Shown: piece after piece, positions 16,900-25,028 of the stretch
How positions within the stretch are numbered: position 1 is the stretch's first letter
How the letters are laid out: every line of letters starts with the position of its first letter
From: a virus
Reading direction: 5' to 3' (one strand)
Virus record (IMG/VR): IMGVR_UViG_3300024326_000025
Location: 1-28,586 of that record
Length of the DNA stretch: 28,586 nucleotides
Notes under the pieces: model-generated
What the model was told of the DNA's origin: nothing
What the model saw: the letters and a program-made list of their open reading frames with translations, nothing else
Databases searched by the model: none
Made by a program: the position numbers and the translations under genes

Positions 16900-18030
16900 T
16901 TACAGTCCGTTACAAACGATTCCAGCAAGAGCACGGTTATCAAGAACCATGCGGCCTTCCTCGATGCCACCGAACCAACCGATCTTGTTCTGACGAATGC
17001 TGTACTGATCATCAGCGGTAAGCTGAAACTCAGAACCATTCTCTTCGTCGACTGCAATTGCTTTAACAAGTGCGTCACGACCACGATCAAGTCCGAGAAG
17101 AATCTCATCAGATGCATCGTCGAATACTGCAGAGTTGTTGCCGTTAGCGTCAGCATACTGAGTTGTACCAGCAATTGTGTCAAAGATGGTGTTGAACTTC
17201 TGGCCTACGCCAAGCTCGTTAACCTCCATAATTGAAACACCGTAGAAGTCAGGGAGACCACCACCAGCATTGTAAACAGACTCACGAACACTGTCAGGAG
17301 CAGCAAGGTCATTACCAGTAGCTGCAGTTGACTTGGTGTTCACAGGGTTGTAGGACATCTCACGAAGAGACTTAACTGCTTCTGGAGAAACCATGATATC
17401 AGTGATACCACGACGACCACCTTCTGGAGTACCCTTGTTCCAAGCGGTATTAATACGCTTTGCACGGGTAATAAGCTGATTGAAGTCGTCAAGAAGGAAT
17501 GAACCATCGGTAGCAGCACGGAAAACGTGATCTTTACCATTGGTAGATGCTCCAGCAACTGCTCCCATGATGAGGTTAGCAGAAGTACGCTCTTGCTTAA
17601 GAAGAATTTCTTGAGCCATGCGTGTGAAAGTCTTGCTTACAACGTCCATGCGGCTCTTGGCTGCATAACGACGGTCAAAGCTAACTGCAGTATCAAGGCT
17701 ATAGGTAGCAACCTTAAGCTCAGATACGGTAGGAACAACTTGGTTCTGTGGAAGACCTCCAGCAACAGAGTTACTGTAAACCTGTACATAATCCTCGTCA
17801 GTTACATCGTAGTAAAGATCCAAAGGAATGGATGGATTGTCCTCAGAGTTAAACTGAAGAGATGTGAAGAGGTTACTCAGCACTGGGGCATTATTGATAA
17901 CCTCGGCAATAACTGGGCCGATGAATTGAGCAAGAGCGACCTGAGCTTCATAAGCAACAGAGCGATTCTTGGATGCCATAGCTTTGATAAGCTCCAATTG
18001 TTCTGGCGTTCTTTTAAGAGAAATTTTCAT
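16900..18030 (-). CDS. Major capsid protein, HK97-fold type (376 aa)
   Basis: Forms the icosahedral shell. Length, position after a decoration protein and a protease/scaffold gene, and following terminator all fit. Helical N-terminus (1-55), then S-I-P-L-D-L-Y-Y-D-V, a long segment with V-S-F-D-R-R-Y-A-A-K-S-R-M-D-V-V-S-K-T-F-T-R-M-A-Q-E-I-L-L-K-Q-E-R (spine-helix-like), T-D-I-M-V-S-P-E-A-V-K-S-L-R-E-M (P-domain-like) and a C-terminus with R-Q-N-K-I-G-W-F-G-G-I-E-E-G-R-M-V-L-D-N-R-A. Codon usage is visibly richer in C/G-ending codons than in the flanking genes, matching very high expression. ATG at 18028-18030 has the AT-rich leader ATATATAAAT and no Shine-Dalgarno sequence. Confidence 0.9.
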   Translation of the reverse strand: MKISLKRTPEQLELIKAMASKNRSVAYEAQVALAQFIGPVIAEVINNAPVLSNLFTSLQFNSEDNPSIPLDLYYDVTDEDYVQVYSNSVAGGLPQNQVVPTVSELKVATYSLDTAVSFDRRYAAKSRMDVVSKTFTRMAQEILLKQERTSANLIMGAVAGASTNGKDHVFRAATDGSFLLDDFNQLITRAKRINTAWNKGTPEGGRRGITDIMVSPEAVKSLREMSYNPVNTKSTAATGNDLAAPDSVRESVYNAGGGLPDFYGVSIMEVNELGVGQKFNTIFDTIAGTTQYADANGNNSAVFDDASDEILLGLDRGRDALVKAIAVDEENGSEFQLTADDQYSIRQNKIGWFGGIEEGRMVLDNRALAGIVCNGL

Positions 18031-18062
18031 ATTTATATATTTTCTAGTTTAAATGTTAAAGA

Positions 18063-18665
18063 TTACAGACCAAGAGCGATTACAGCATAGTCACCTGCGT
18101 ATGCATCAGTAATAGTTCCGCTTCCGCGAGAACCAGTTCCGATTACCGTACCAACCTTCTCAGCTGCAGTAGCTGCACATGCAGCAACCTTGCCAGATGC
18201 ACCAAGAGCGATTCCACCGCCAACTGAAAGAGCGCCATCATATGCGTCAGCAGTAATGGTGAATACTCCGCGAGTAGCAACAGGAACGGCTTGTCCAGGA
18301 AGGACACAACCAAGCTCTTCTGCTTTTACTGGATGATAAAGAAGCTTCTCACCGTTTTCGTCTGTCTTAGCAGTCTGACGAAGAGTAATTCCAAGAAGTG
18401 CTTCTCCGCTTGCAGCAGGGGTACACTCAAGATTTACGCTTGGGTATTGAGCTTTGATAAATGGGTAGTCGGTCTTACCGAGGTAAGAATCGTCTGAGTA
18501 AGAAACTGGGTCCTTGTCAAAGTCTCCTGCGGAAACCTTCACGAAAACACCAGCATCGCCAGCACCTGAGTCTGTAGTAGCCTCATTAGCACTAGCACCG
18601 TCAAGGGCGAAAAGATTGATTACATCATTTTCGTCATATTGTCTGAATGGTAGAATTCTAAGCAT
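18063..18665 (-). CDS. Putative capsid decoration protein (200 aa)
   Basis: Acidic, Gly/Ala-rich strand protein between the protease/scaffold gene (upstream) and major capsid gene (32 bp downstream). The C-terminal half reads G-V-F-T-I-T-A-D-A-Y, G-G-G-I-A-L-G-A-S-G-K-V-A-A, K-V-G-T-V-I-G, Y-A-G-D-Y-A-V-I-A-L-G-L, a pattern typical of DUF2190-like and other head-decoration proteins. The N-terminus (M-L-R-I-L-P-F-R-Q-Y) is preserved hydrophobic. Codon use resembles the capsid gene, supporting an abundant head component. Could also be a head fibre base. Confidence 0.7.
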   Translation of the reverse strand: MLRILPFRQYDENDVINLFALDGASANEATTDSGAGDAGVFVKVSAGDFDKDPVSYSDDSYLGKTDYPFIKAQYPSVNLECTPAASGEALLGITLRQTAKTDENGEKLLYHPVKAEELGCVLPGQAVPVATRGVFTITADAYDGALSVGGGIALGASGKVAACAATAAEKVGTVIGTGSRGSGTITDAYAGDYAVIALGL

Positions 18666-18688
18666 AATATTATTTTGTTTTTAAAAAT

Positions 18689-19387
18689 TTAAGAAATTTC
18701 GATATTGCTGCGATCAAAAGCTGCAGCGAACTTGTCTTTCATTGAAACCTCTTCTCTAGAAGCGGCCTCGTTAGAATTTGCGATTGAAGCGTCGGACTGC
18801 TCAACATCGTCGAGAACTTCCTCTGCTGTTTTTTCAGTAACCTCAGAGGCTTCTGAAACCTGCTCAACATCCTTGGAAAGTCTTTTTGCGACTTCCTCCT
18901 GAATACGGGCTTCCATCTTCTTTTCGAACTCAGCTTTGGCTTCTTTGCTTTTGTGCTTCCACACGATATTCATTTTTTCTTCAAATGATGCAAATGCCTC
19001 TTCTGTTTCGTCAAGTGATTTAAGCTCTTGAGCTAAAAACTCTTTGTCTTCGTCTTCGAGAGCAAATTTCTGATCGATGACGTCCATACGCTCGTTAAAA
19101 CGAGCAATTGCCATGTCGGCTTCTTGAGCTTCTTTGTATTCGGCAATTTCTTTTTGGGCTTCCTCAAACTTAGACTTTAATTCTTCTACTGAAGATTTAA
19201 GTTCTGCATGTTCGTTGGCTACAGCCTCTTTCTCTTCTTGTGCTTTAGTTAGCTCTGCGCGAAATTCCTCGTCTTTTTCTTTGATAGCATCTGCAAAGGT
19301 GCTGGTCATAGAAGCGACGGCTTCTTGCGAGAACTTCTTTTCGTTGAGAAGATCCTTCAGTTCGTTAATAACTTTTTCAGTTTCCAT
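18689..19387 (-). CDS. Possible internally started scaffold protein (232 aa)
   Basis: Same frame as the protease gene, starting at M279 (ATG 19385-19387), right where the protease region ends and the coiled coil begins. The leader AAAAAGAATAATTCT-ATG is A-rich like many starts here, without a clear Shine-Dalgarno sequence. Other phages encode their scaffold nested in the protease gene this way; here it is a proposal from domain layout. Confidence 0.4.
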   Translation of the reverse strand: METEKVINELKDLLNEKKFSQEAVASMTSTFADAIKEKDEEFRAELTKAQEEKEAVANEHAELKSSVEELKSKFEEAQKEIAEYKEAQEADMAIARFNERMDVIDQKFALEDEDKEFLAQELKSLDETEEAFASFEEKMNIVWKHKSKEAKAEFEKKMEARIQEEVAKRLSKDVEQVSEASEVTEKTAEEVLDDVEQSDASIANSNEAASREEVSMKDKFAAAFDRSNIEIS

Positions 19388-20221
19388 AGAATTATTCTTT
19401 TTAAGGTTTACATTAGTTTTTTCACTTTGTGAAATATTTTTATCTCTTTTGTCTTTTATTACTATAGGGTTTTCCTGATCTTTTCTCATATAAACTCCCT
19501 TTACGTCTGCTGCTGGATTGGTTGTATAGCCAATACCCAATGGATAAATCTTTCCAGTAATAAGCCTGTTGACTTCTTCGCCTTGGTCTGTTTTGCCTTT
19601 TCCACCAAAGGAACGAAGACACCCAACCATTTTTTCCATCTCCTCTGGATCGGAGATTATTCTTGCTTCTTCTACGTATTTACTACCAACAGCTAATACA
19701 AAATCAGAGAAGCCAACTTCCCAACTGGTAGAAACAGTATGGTACATTTCATCGCCTGAGCTGCATGACTTTTCTAAAGCTTCCGCGAAAGCTGAATTAG
19801 CTGATTTATAAACAAGAGCCCCTAGAGCTATGTTGAAGGGTTTTGTATAACCCTCAAGCTCATCAGCATTCATTATTCTGCTTGTTCCGTATTCGCTCCA
19901 GCCAGCGCTTGCTATATGACCAACGATGCGGTCTTTGTCATGCTCTATATTGGTAGGTTTGTGTATAAAGTTTTTTGTATACTCAATAGCTGTTTTAGAG
20001 TCTATTCCGTCTCCGTTTTTGTTAAACTTGTTTACAACCGCAGCGTTAAAAGCCACGCCCATGAGATCTATATTATCTTCGAAGTTTACGCCCTTAGGCA
20101 CAAGAGACTCTAAGTTATTAAGGGATGCTTTTGAGATAAAAGATTCGCCCCCAATATCACAGGAAAAAACCTCGGCTTCAAATGTCGTAGTATACTTATA
20201 TTCAGGCTTCTTTTTGCGCAT
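18689..20221 (-). CDS. Fused prohead protease and scaffold protein (510 aa)
   Basis: Residues about 10-240 are a prohead-maturation protease: F-N-K-N-G-D-G-I-D, K-P-T-N-I-E-H-D (H94), I-V-G-H-I and Y-H-T-V-S-T-S-W-E-V-G-F (S164/S166) match the His and Ser motifs of U9/U35-type prohead proteases. Residues about 280-460 are a long Glu/Lys-rich coiled coil, and the tail (460-510) is acidic and Ser-rich with a final F-D-R-S-N-I-E-I-S: a scaffold. The boundary (250-278) is Lys/Asn-rich. An internal ATG at 19385-19387 (M279) could yield a separate scaffold, as in lambda C/Nu3. The gene overlaps the portal end by 20 bp. After assembly the protease should degrade the scaffold part. Confidence 0.85.
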   Translation of the reverse strand: MRKKKPEYKYTTTFEAEVFSCDIGGESFISKASLNNLESLVPKGVNFEDNIDLMGVAFNAAVVNKFNKNGDGIDSKTAIEYTKNFIHKPTNIEHDKDRIVGHIASAGWSEYGTSRIMNADELEGYTKPFNIALGALVYKSANSAFAEALEKSCSSGDEMYHTVSTSWEVGFSDFVLAVGSKYVEEARIISDPEEMEKMVGCLRSFGGKGKTDQGEEVNRLITGKIYPLGIGYTTNPAADVKGVYMRKDQENPIVIKDKRDKNISQSEKTNVNLKKNNSMETEKVINELKDLLNEKKFSQEAVASMTSTFADAIKEKDEEFRAELTKAQEEKEAVANEHAELKSSVEELKSKFEEAQKEIAEYKEAQEADMAIARFNERMDVIDQKFALEDEDKEFLAQELKSLDETEEAFASFEEKMNIVWKHKSKEAKAEFEKKMEARIQEEVAKRLSKDVEQVSEASEVTEKTAEEVLDDVEQSDASIANSNEAASREEVSMKDKFAAAFDRSNIEIS

Positions 20222-22190
20222 CTTGATTACTGTGATATAAAATTGCTGCTGAGTAATTATCTAGTTCGTGCTTTGCTGATATATTTAAAATCTCAGGTAG
20301 TACTTCTAGTTTTTCTATCTCTTCCAAGTTAGATACACAAGAAATCGCTTTTTGTGTCCATTTTTCAATGTCAGTCGAACAAACAATAGCTTCGCACATG
20401 CTGTCTAGCATTTTTTCGTTTTTCTTGGAGAATCTTTTAATTCCAAGTTCCTCTTTCATAACTACTTTAATATTAGCTCTTGCCGTCTCAAGTTCGCTTA
20501 TTGTTTTTTGTATATTTTTGCGAGAATATTTAGCTTCTGAGTTTTCCTGAGGTATACCAGAAGTTCCCTCTGGTCTTCCAGGCTGCCCATTTGGCCCTTT
20601 AACATCCTGGTCGCCAGCTGGCTCAACCATAGGAACACCTCCAACTATAGGGTTGTAATAACCATCTTCTCTTTCCTCTACAAATTTCTTTTGCGCTGGG
20701 CTTATGTCTTCAACATTAGGGAACTTGCCTGTATGGAACATTTCCATTCCCTGTTGAGGGGTAATTATACCAAGCTCCATTAGTCTAGTCGAAACCTTCA
20801 TGAGTTGAGTTTCATCACGCATATCTATATCTTTAAAGGTAGCTTCAGGGTAAGATCTAAATCCTAACTTTTTGGATATTCTTTTTATTTCTTTTTGGAG
20901 GAAATCCGCCAGAAAAGCATTCCTCGCCTCTTTGAGTCTATCGATAAATATCTGAGCTTTCACTTGGGTAGCTCCATATTTTTCCTCACCAACGACAACA
21001 TTCTGCAAACCTTGTTTAATATCCTCGTTCAATGTCTTGTATTTTTCAGATCCAAGAACTTTATTTAAATCTGGTATGATAAATTCTGCATTTGTTGTAT
21101 AGTCGGAGACAAGCACCCTGCCAACGCTCTCATTCTTAAATAAGCTTTGCATAGCATTAAGGTTTTGAGCATTAATACCCCCTTTGTCTGGCTCCGCTCC
21201 CATTGTTATCAATAAAATAACATTTTCAATAGTTCTAGTGATAGCTTGGTCCATTTTTTTAAGCTCAAGCTTCGCATTGATATCCTCAAGCACTGGATAG
21301 CCGAAAGGAATAGCAAATGGTTCGTAATCCTGCTTCTTATAAAATGAATGAGATACTTTTTCTGGATCAAGTTTGATTTTTAAACCATCAGTGTTGTAAT
21401 CGCCTCTTTTTATACTCTTTTGAACGTCAGCTGGCAAAGCATCAAAAATAGCCTGATCTTCTTCGTTTGACGGATTCTGCAATCTTGACATCTCATACTC
21501 GGAAAGTATTTTTTCGTATGCTCCGTCATTAAATGAAGCGGCTCTTGTAGCAACAATATCATAAGGGTTCATGAGTATGTACCTTATTGGTATTTTATTT
21601 TGCATGGATGAAACTGGCGCTACAGATTTAACGATTTCAATAAAATCATCATTCTTAAATTTACCATCTAACCTATAAAGGAATATATTCCCACTTCTAT
21701 AATATTCCCTAAAGTATTGATCTTTTAGGTTAACTAAATTAATCTTTTTGAACCACTCGTAGAAAAAGTCTCGGCTTTTCTTCGTGCCACCTTCAAGGAA
21801 CAAATCTGTGTTGGCAAATTCAGACATAATGTCCACTGCGTTTCTAAATACAGAAACATTTGCGTAAGCTTTTTGGCAAAGCTCTATAGCGTCACGAACA
21901 TTAACTCCATCTGCTGAATAGTCATAAGGTAGCATTCCGCTCCTTATACTGGAGAATCTATCCGACTTGGGGCTTCGTGCGGCTTTATTATATCTGGTAG
22001 CTGATGTCGCTGATGTACCCCTATTGTAAGATGCATTGGATACGTTTAATCCATTTTCAGGAGACACATAGAATGGATCACCCATTAGCCCTGGCTCAAA
22101 ATCTTCTTGACTAACTGCGGTGCTTATCTGCTCACCCTTTTCGAACTTAGTCCAATAGTCGGACTTTTTGGTATACTTTCTTTTCGCCAT
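20202..22190 (-). CDS. Portal protein (662 aa)
   Basis: Twelve copies should form the DNA channel at one capsid vertex. Visible portal features: N-terminal wing region with V-R-D-A-I-E-L-C-Q-K-A-Y and N-A-V-D-I-M-S-E-F; Y-Y-R-S-G-N-I-F-L-Y-R; I-R-Y-I-L-M-N-P-Y-D-I-V; a stem-like segment R-N-A-F-L-A-D-F-L-Q-K-E-I-K-R-I-S; and D-I-D-M-R-D-E-T-Q-L-M-K, then L-M-E-L-G-I-I-T-P-Q-Q-G, typical of portals. A Gly/Pro-rich linker (about 535-565) leads to a helical C-terminal extension of about 100 residues, longer than strictly needed. The ATG at 22188-22190 has AATAGGGT just before it. It lies 61 bp after the large terminase, and its end overlaps the protease start by 20 bp. Confidence 0.92.
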   Translation of the reverse strand: MAKRKYTKKSDYWTKFEKGEQISTAVSQEDFEPGLMGDPFYVSPENGLNVSNASYNRGTSATSATRYNKAARSPKSDRFSSIRSGMLPYDYSADGVNVRDAIELCQKAYANVSVFRNAVDIMSEFANTDLFLEGGTKKSRDFFYEWFKKINLVNLKDQYFREYYRSGNIFLYRLDGKFKNDDFIEIVKSVAPVSSMQNKIPIRYILMNPYDIVATRAASFNDGAYEKILSEYEMSRLQNPSNEEDQAIFDALPADVQKSIKRGDYNTDGLKIKLDPEKVSHSFYKKQDYEPFAIPFGYPVLEDINAKLELKKMDQAITRTIENVILLITMGAEPDKGGINAQNLNAMQSLFKNESVGRVLVSDYTTNAEFIIPDLNKVLGSEKYKTLNEDIKQGLQNVVVGEEKYGATQVKAQIFIDRLKEARNAFLADFLQKEIKRISKKLGFRSYPEATFKDIDMRDETQLMKVSTRLMELGIITPQQGMEMFHTGKFPNVEDISPAQKKFVEEREDGYYNPIVGGVPMVEPAGDQDVKGPNGQPGRPEGTSGIPQENSEAKYSRKNIQKTISELETARANIKVVMKEELGIKRFSKKNEKMLDSMCEAIVCSTDIEKWTQKAISCVSNLEEIEKLEVLPEILNISAKHELDNYSAAILYHSNQDAQKEA

Positions 22191-22207
22191 ACCCTATTAT
22201 ACACCGA

Positions 22208-22240
22208 AAAGTTAAAAGTTTAACTTTAACTTTGCAAAGT
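22208..22240. repeat. Two adjacent palindromes between terminase and portal genes
   Basis: A 9-bp inverted repeat AAAGTTAAA / TTTAACTTT with a 2-bp spacer (22208-22227) is followed after one base by a perfect 12-bp palindrome ACTTTGCAAAGT (22229-22240). Both contain the hexamer AACTTT, here in tandem. They fill the 61-bp gap upstream of the portal. No T-run follows, so a standard terminator is unlikely; an operator, RNA processing hairpin or packaging-related site is possible. Confidence 0.75.
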
Positions 22241-22251
22241 CGACAATTATT

Positions 22252-24111
22252 TTAATCTAAGAACATCGGCGTGAATGTTCCTTGATTGGTTTCTATCTTG
22301 TCGTCAATCATATCATAATACACATGCATCATCCAGTTTGCTAGTATGAGGGCCGAATAGGAGTCCTTTCTCGCTTTATCAGCGCCTCTTTGTTTCCTTA
22401 AATTCAAAGGCAGGTCAAAGCTTTGTGTTCCTTGGGTAGATGTCGTAACCTGAACCATAGCACATTCCACTTTTATCAAATCCATCATATCTTTCTGATG
22501 TTCAACAAAATCAATCATTTTTGACGCTTGAGAAGATTCGTTATAGTTATTAATAAATTTAAGGTTCTTTATAGGAATATTTGTCTTCCTTTGGGTATTG
22601 TAATCGTCGTCCATAGCCGCACCAGCAAAGAATATTCTTTTATGATCAAAAGATGCCTGAAGTAACTCGTTTGCGTAGCGAATCCACTTAGAGCTTGGCT
22701 TTCTCAAGTAAACATAAGTTCTGTTGTCTTTATTATACTGTCTTTTTAAAGACCTCAAACCTTTATCGTACTCTTGATGATTATCTAAATCGGCGTCTAT
22801 GAGGTTTAATTTTATTTTTTTATCTTTAAATATACTGCTCTCATTACATGAGTTTAAAAACTGAACACCACCATTATAGTCACCAACAACAGCAATAATA
22901 TTAAAGTTTTCTAATACGTAAGCCATGTAGTTTATATGCGTCTTTAAGTTTGATCCTGAAAGAGCGTAACTATGAACAATAGTCCCTTTTTTTGTTTCTT
23001 TATTTATCTTAATGACAAGTATAGCGAAATCGTCAGAACTATCACTCTCAGACCAAGATGGGTCAAATCCAAGTATATACTCATCGGAAGGATGACCCTT
23101 AACCTCTACACATTGCCCCTCTCCATCTGGGATAGTACACGCCGCCATCTTACTAACCTTAAAATAACCAGAACTATCATCTGTAAATACAGCCATAAAC
23201 TCTCGGTCGAACTGAGATTGGCTCATTGTAGCCTTTGCTTGATCAATGAGGTTTTGATCGTATAATTGAGGAGGAGCACAATCATAACTAAAGTGCATTA
23301 TGGTTCTGTGAGCCTTGTCTTGCTCGTTTTCATTAAGAATCAATGATTCGTATTGAGTATACATCTTAAATAAATGCTCAAACCTATAAGACGCAGAAGA
23401 CAAACCAATAATTTTGTTGTTCGGCCACTTATGACGATCTTCCTCTTTCATTTTTCCCTGTTTGATCATCTCTGTTTCCACATCATGAATCTCTTGTCTT
23501 TCTGTTGGGTTTTTAATAACAGATAGAAATGGCATGATAACCTCATTCAAAACTTTCTCTGGCATGAGCAATAGCTCATCAATAATCATTCTCTCAAAAC
23601 GGAAACCTCGAAGCTTTTCTCCATCACCAAGAGGTAGAGCAGTAATCTTGCTTCGACCAAGTTCCATTACCCATTGATCATTAGCTTTTGATACCCTCGT
23701 AATACATTGAGAAAGAAATTCAGCTTTTGGACTTTGAGCTATCTCTTCCATCTTGGTAAATATCATTTTTGACTGTCGAAAAGACTTAGATATGATTCCA
23801 ATGTGAACACCTTGGTTTAAAATAGCGTCTAATAGCGCAAAAACGGCCGTAGAGAAGCTTTTGGACATTCCACGACTCCATATCCCCAAAAAGTAATCAG
23901 TCTCCATCATGGCCTTTATGGACATATGCTGGAAGGGGAACAATTTTACTCCAGTAATAAACTCAGCCGCAAAAGATGGATTTTGCCTCAAGAATTTATA
24001 AAGCAATAATTTTGCCTCCTCTTCTTCGAGGTATCCATCCATTTCCAGAATCTCTTTATTGATATCTGGGAACCTATTTCTAGATTCTTGTATTCCTGCT
24101 TCCCAACTCAT
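22252..24111 (-). CDS. terL: Large terminase subunit (619 aa)
   Basis: Packaging motor: ATPase plus nuclease. The ATPase has Walker A W-S-R-G-M-S-K-S (residues 78-85; Ser replaces the usual Gly before Lys, seen in other terminases), Walker B M-I-I-D-E (175-179, with E179 catalytic), and coupling motif I-I-G-L-S-S-A-S (234-241). An adenine-binding-like Q61 occurs in L-F-P-F-Q-H. The RNase-H-type nuclease has G-F-D-P-S-W (D350), V-V-G-D-Y-N-G-G (D411), and a C-terminal K-D-S-Y-S-A-L (third Asp). Its ATG overlaps the stop of the upstream nuclease gene (ATGA), implying coupled translation. The length is usual for the family. Confidence 0.96.
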   Translation of the reverse strand: MSWEAGIQESRNRFPDINKEILEMDGYLEEEEAKLLLYKFLRQNPSFAAEFITGVKLFPFQHMSIKAMMETDYFLGIWSRGMSKSFSTAVFALLDAILNQGVHIGIISKSFRQSKMIFTKMEEIAQSPKAEFLSQCITRVSKANDQWVMELGRSKITALPLGDGEKLRGFRFERMIIDELLLMPEKVLNEVIMPFLSVIKNPTERQEIHDVETEMIKQGKMKEEDRHKWPNNKIIGLSSASYRFEHLFKMYTQYESLILNENEQDKAHRTIMHFSYDCAPPQLYDQNLIDQAKATMSQSQFDREFMAVFTDDSSGYFKVSKMAACTIPDGEGQCVEVKGHPSDEYILGFDPSWSESDSSDDFAILVIKINKETKKGTIVHSYALSGSNLKTHINYMAYVLENFNIIAVVGDYNGGVQFLNSCNESSIFKDKKIKLNLIDADLDNHQEYDKGLRSLKRQYNKDNRTYVYLRKPSSKWIRYANELLQASFDHKRIFFAGAAMDDDYNTQRKTNIPIKNLKFINNYNESSQASKMIDFVEHQKDMMDLIKVECAMVQVTTSTQGTQSFDLPLNLRKQRGADKARKDSYSALILANWMMHVYYDMIDDKIETNQGTFTPMFLD

Positions 24112-25028
24112 TTTTCTTTTAAATATTTAGACCAAAAATAATTTACGTCCGTATTCCACAACTTCTTACCCATGACCAATATCTTAGGTATTATAAGTTC
24201 ACTCATCTCTCTAGACCCAGCAAAAACAAATTGAGAGCAGTCCGAATACTCTTTTTGTAAGGATCTCACATTATGAAAGACATAATCAAGTTTGTATTTT
24301 TTATAACTCTTGTCATTGTTTTCTTTTATCTCCTCAAACGGAAACTCCATAACAATAAACAAATAACAACCAAGATCTCTACATCTCTCTAGCTCTTTAC
24401 AAAACCTAGCGTAACCTACTGTTGTTGTTCCGCAGAAATCACCAAATGACTTCCTATCTACATATGTGTAATCGTAATCTTTAGCAGTAACACAGTAATC
24501 ACCAACATCTAACTTATATGGTTCTGAATTTTTAAATGATAGCGGTTGTTGTTCTCTTGTGTCTATCAATATTCTTCTGTCTGAATAATTATTAAAAAAC
24601 TCTTTTGGCAACCTCTCCCCCAATAATGGTTTAACATTAAACTCTTCACATGCATACGTGTAGCTGCCAAAATACTTTTTATAAATATCAATCGATGGCA
24701 AGCCAGCAGAGATAAGCTCCAACTCTGTTGGACCATACTCAAGGCCCTTCTCTGTGACTCTCTTTTTAAGCAGTTCTTTTATATATTTTTTGACTTCTTC
24801 TTTCTCACTCTTTTCTATCCACTCAGCAAGTTGATGAGGCTGAGAGAAATCTTTAGAAAAGTAGTCTTTGTGGTTCTTGAAAGGCAGAAGTTCGCCAGTA
24901 AGCTTGTTCTTTCTAGCGAAGTGCTTGACATAGTAATCCCCAAGAAACATTTTATGTTTCTTTATATGAGCATGAAGACTTCTCAGTGTTTCAAAGCTCT
25001 CGTCGCACTCTTTACATTTAAATGACAT
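24108..25028 (-). CDS. C2H2 finger / HNH-repeat-like / ERCC4-type nuclease (306 aa)
   Basis: Three modules. Residues 5-25: C-x2-C-x12-H-x3-H, a classic C2H2 finger. Residues about 98-135: G-P-T-E-L ... A-G-L-P-S ... Y-F-G-S-Y-T-Y-A-C-E-E-F, close to the short DNA-binding repeat that accompanies some homing endonucleases. Residues 150-290: ERCC4-type nuclease with I-L-I-D-T-R-E-Q (D156, R158, E159), L-D-V-G-D-Y (D174, D177), V-D-R-K-S (D191, R192, K193; V-E-R-K is the usual form), then R-F-C-K-E-L-E-R-C. It overlaps the upstream gene by 11 bp and the large terminase by 4 bp, so it belongs to the packaging operon. It could nick or cut concatemers, or resolve branched DNA before packaging, as HNH proteins do in other phages. 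An alternative is a fixed homing endonuclease. Confidence 0.85.
   Translation of the reverse strand: MSFKCKECDESFETLRSLHAHIKKHKMFLGDYYVKHFARKNKLTGELLPFKNHKDYFSKDFSQPHQLAEWIEKSEKEEVKKYIKELLKKRVTEKGLEYGPTELELISAGLPSIDIYKKYFGSYTYACEEFNVKPLLGERLPKEFFNNYSDRRILIDTREQQPLSFKNSEPYKLDVGDYCVTAKDYDYTYVDRKSFGDFCGTTTVGYARFCKELERCRDLGCYLFIVMEFPFEEIKENNDKSYKKYKLDYVFHNVRSLQKEYSDCSQFVFAGSREMSELIIPKILVMGKKLWNTDVNYFWSKYLKEK

Noticed and set aside
20014-20048. EF-hand-like calcium loop (N-K-N-G-D-G) in the prohead protease
   Set aside because: The twelfth loop position is not acidic, and the segment fits the known G-D region before the catalytic His of prohead proteases.
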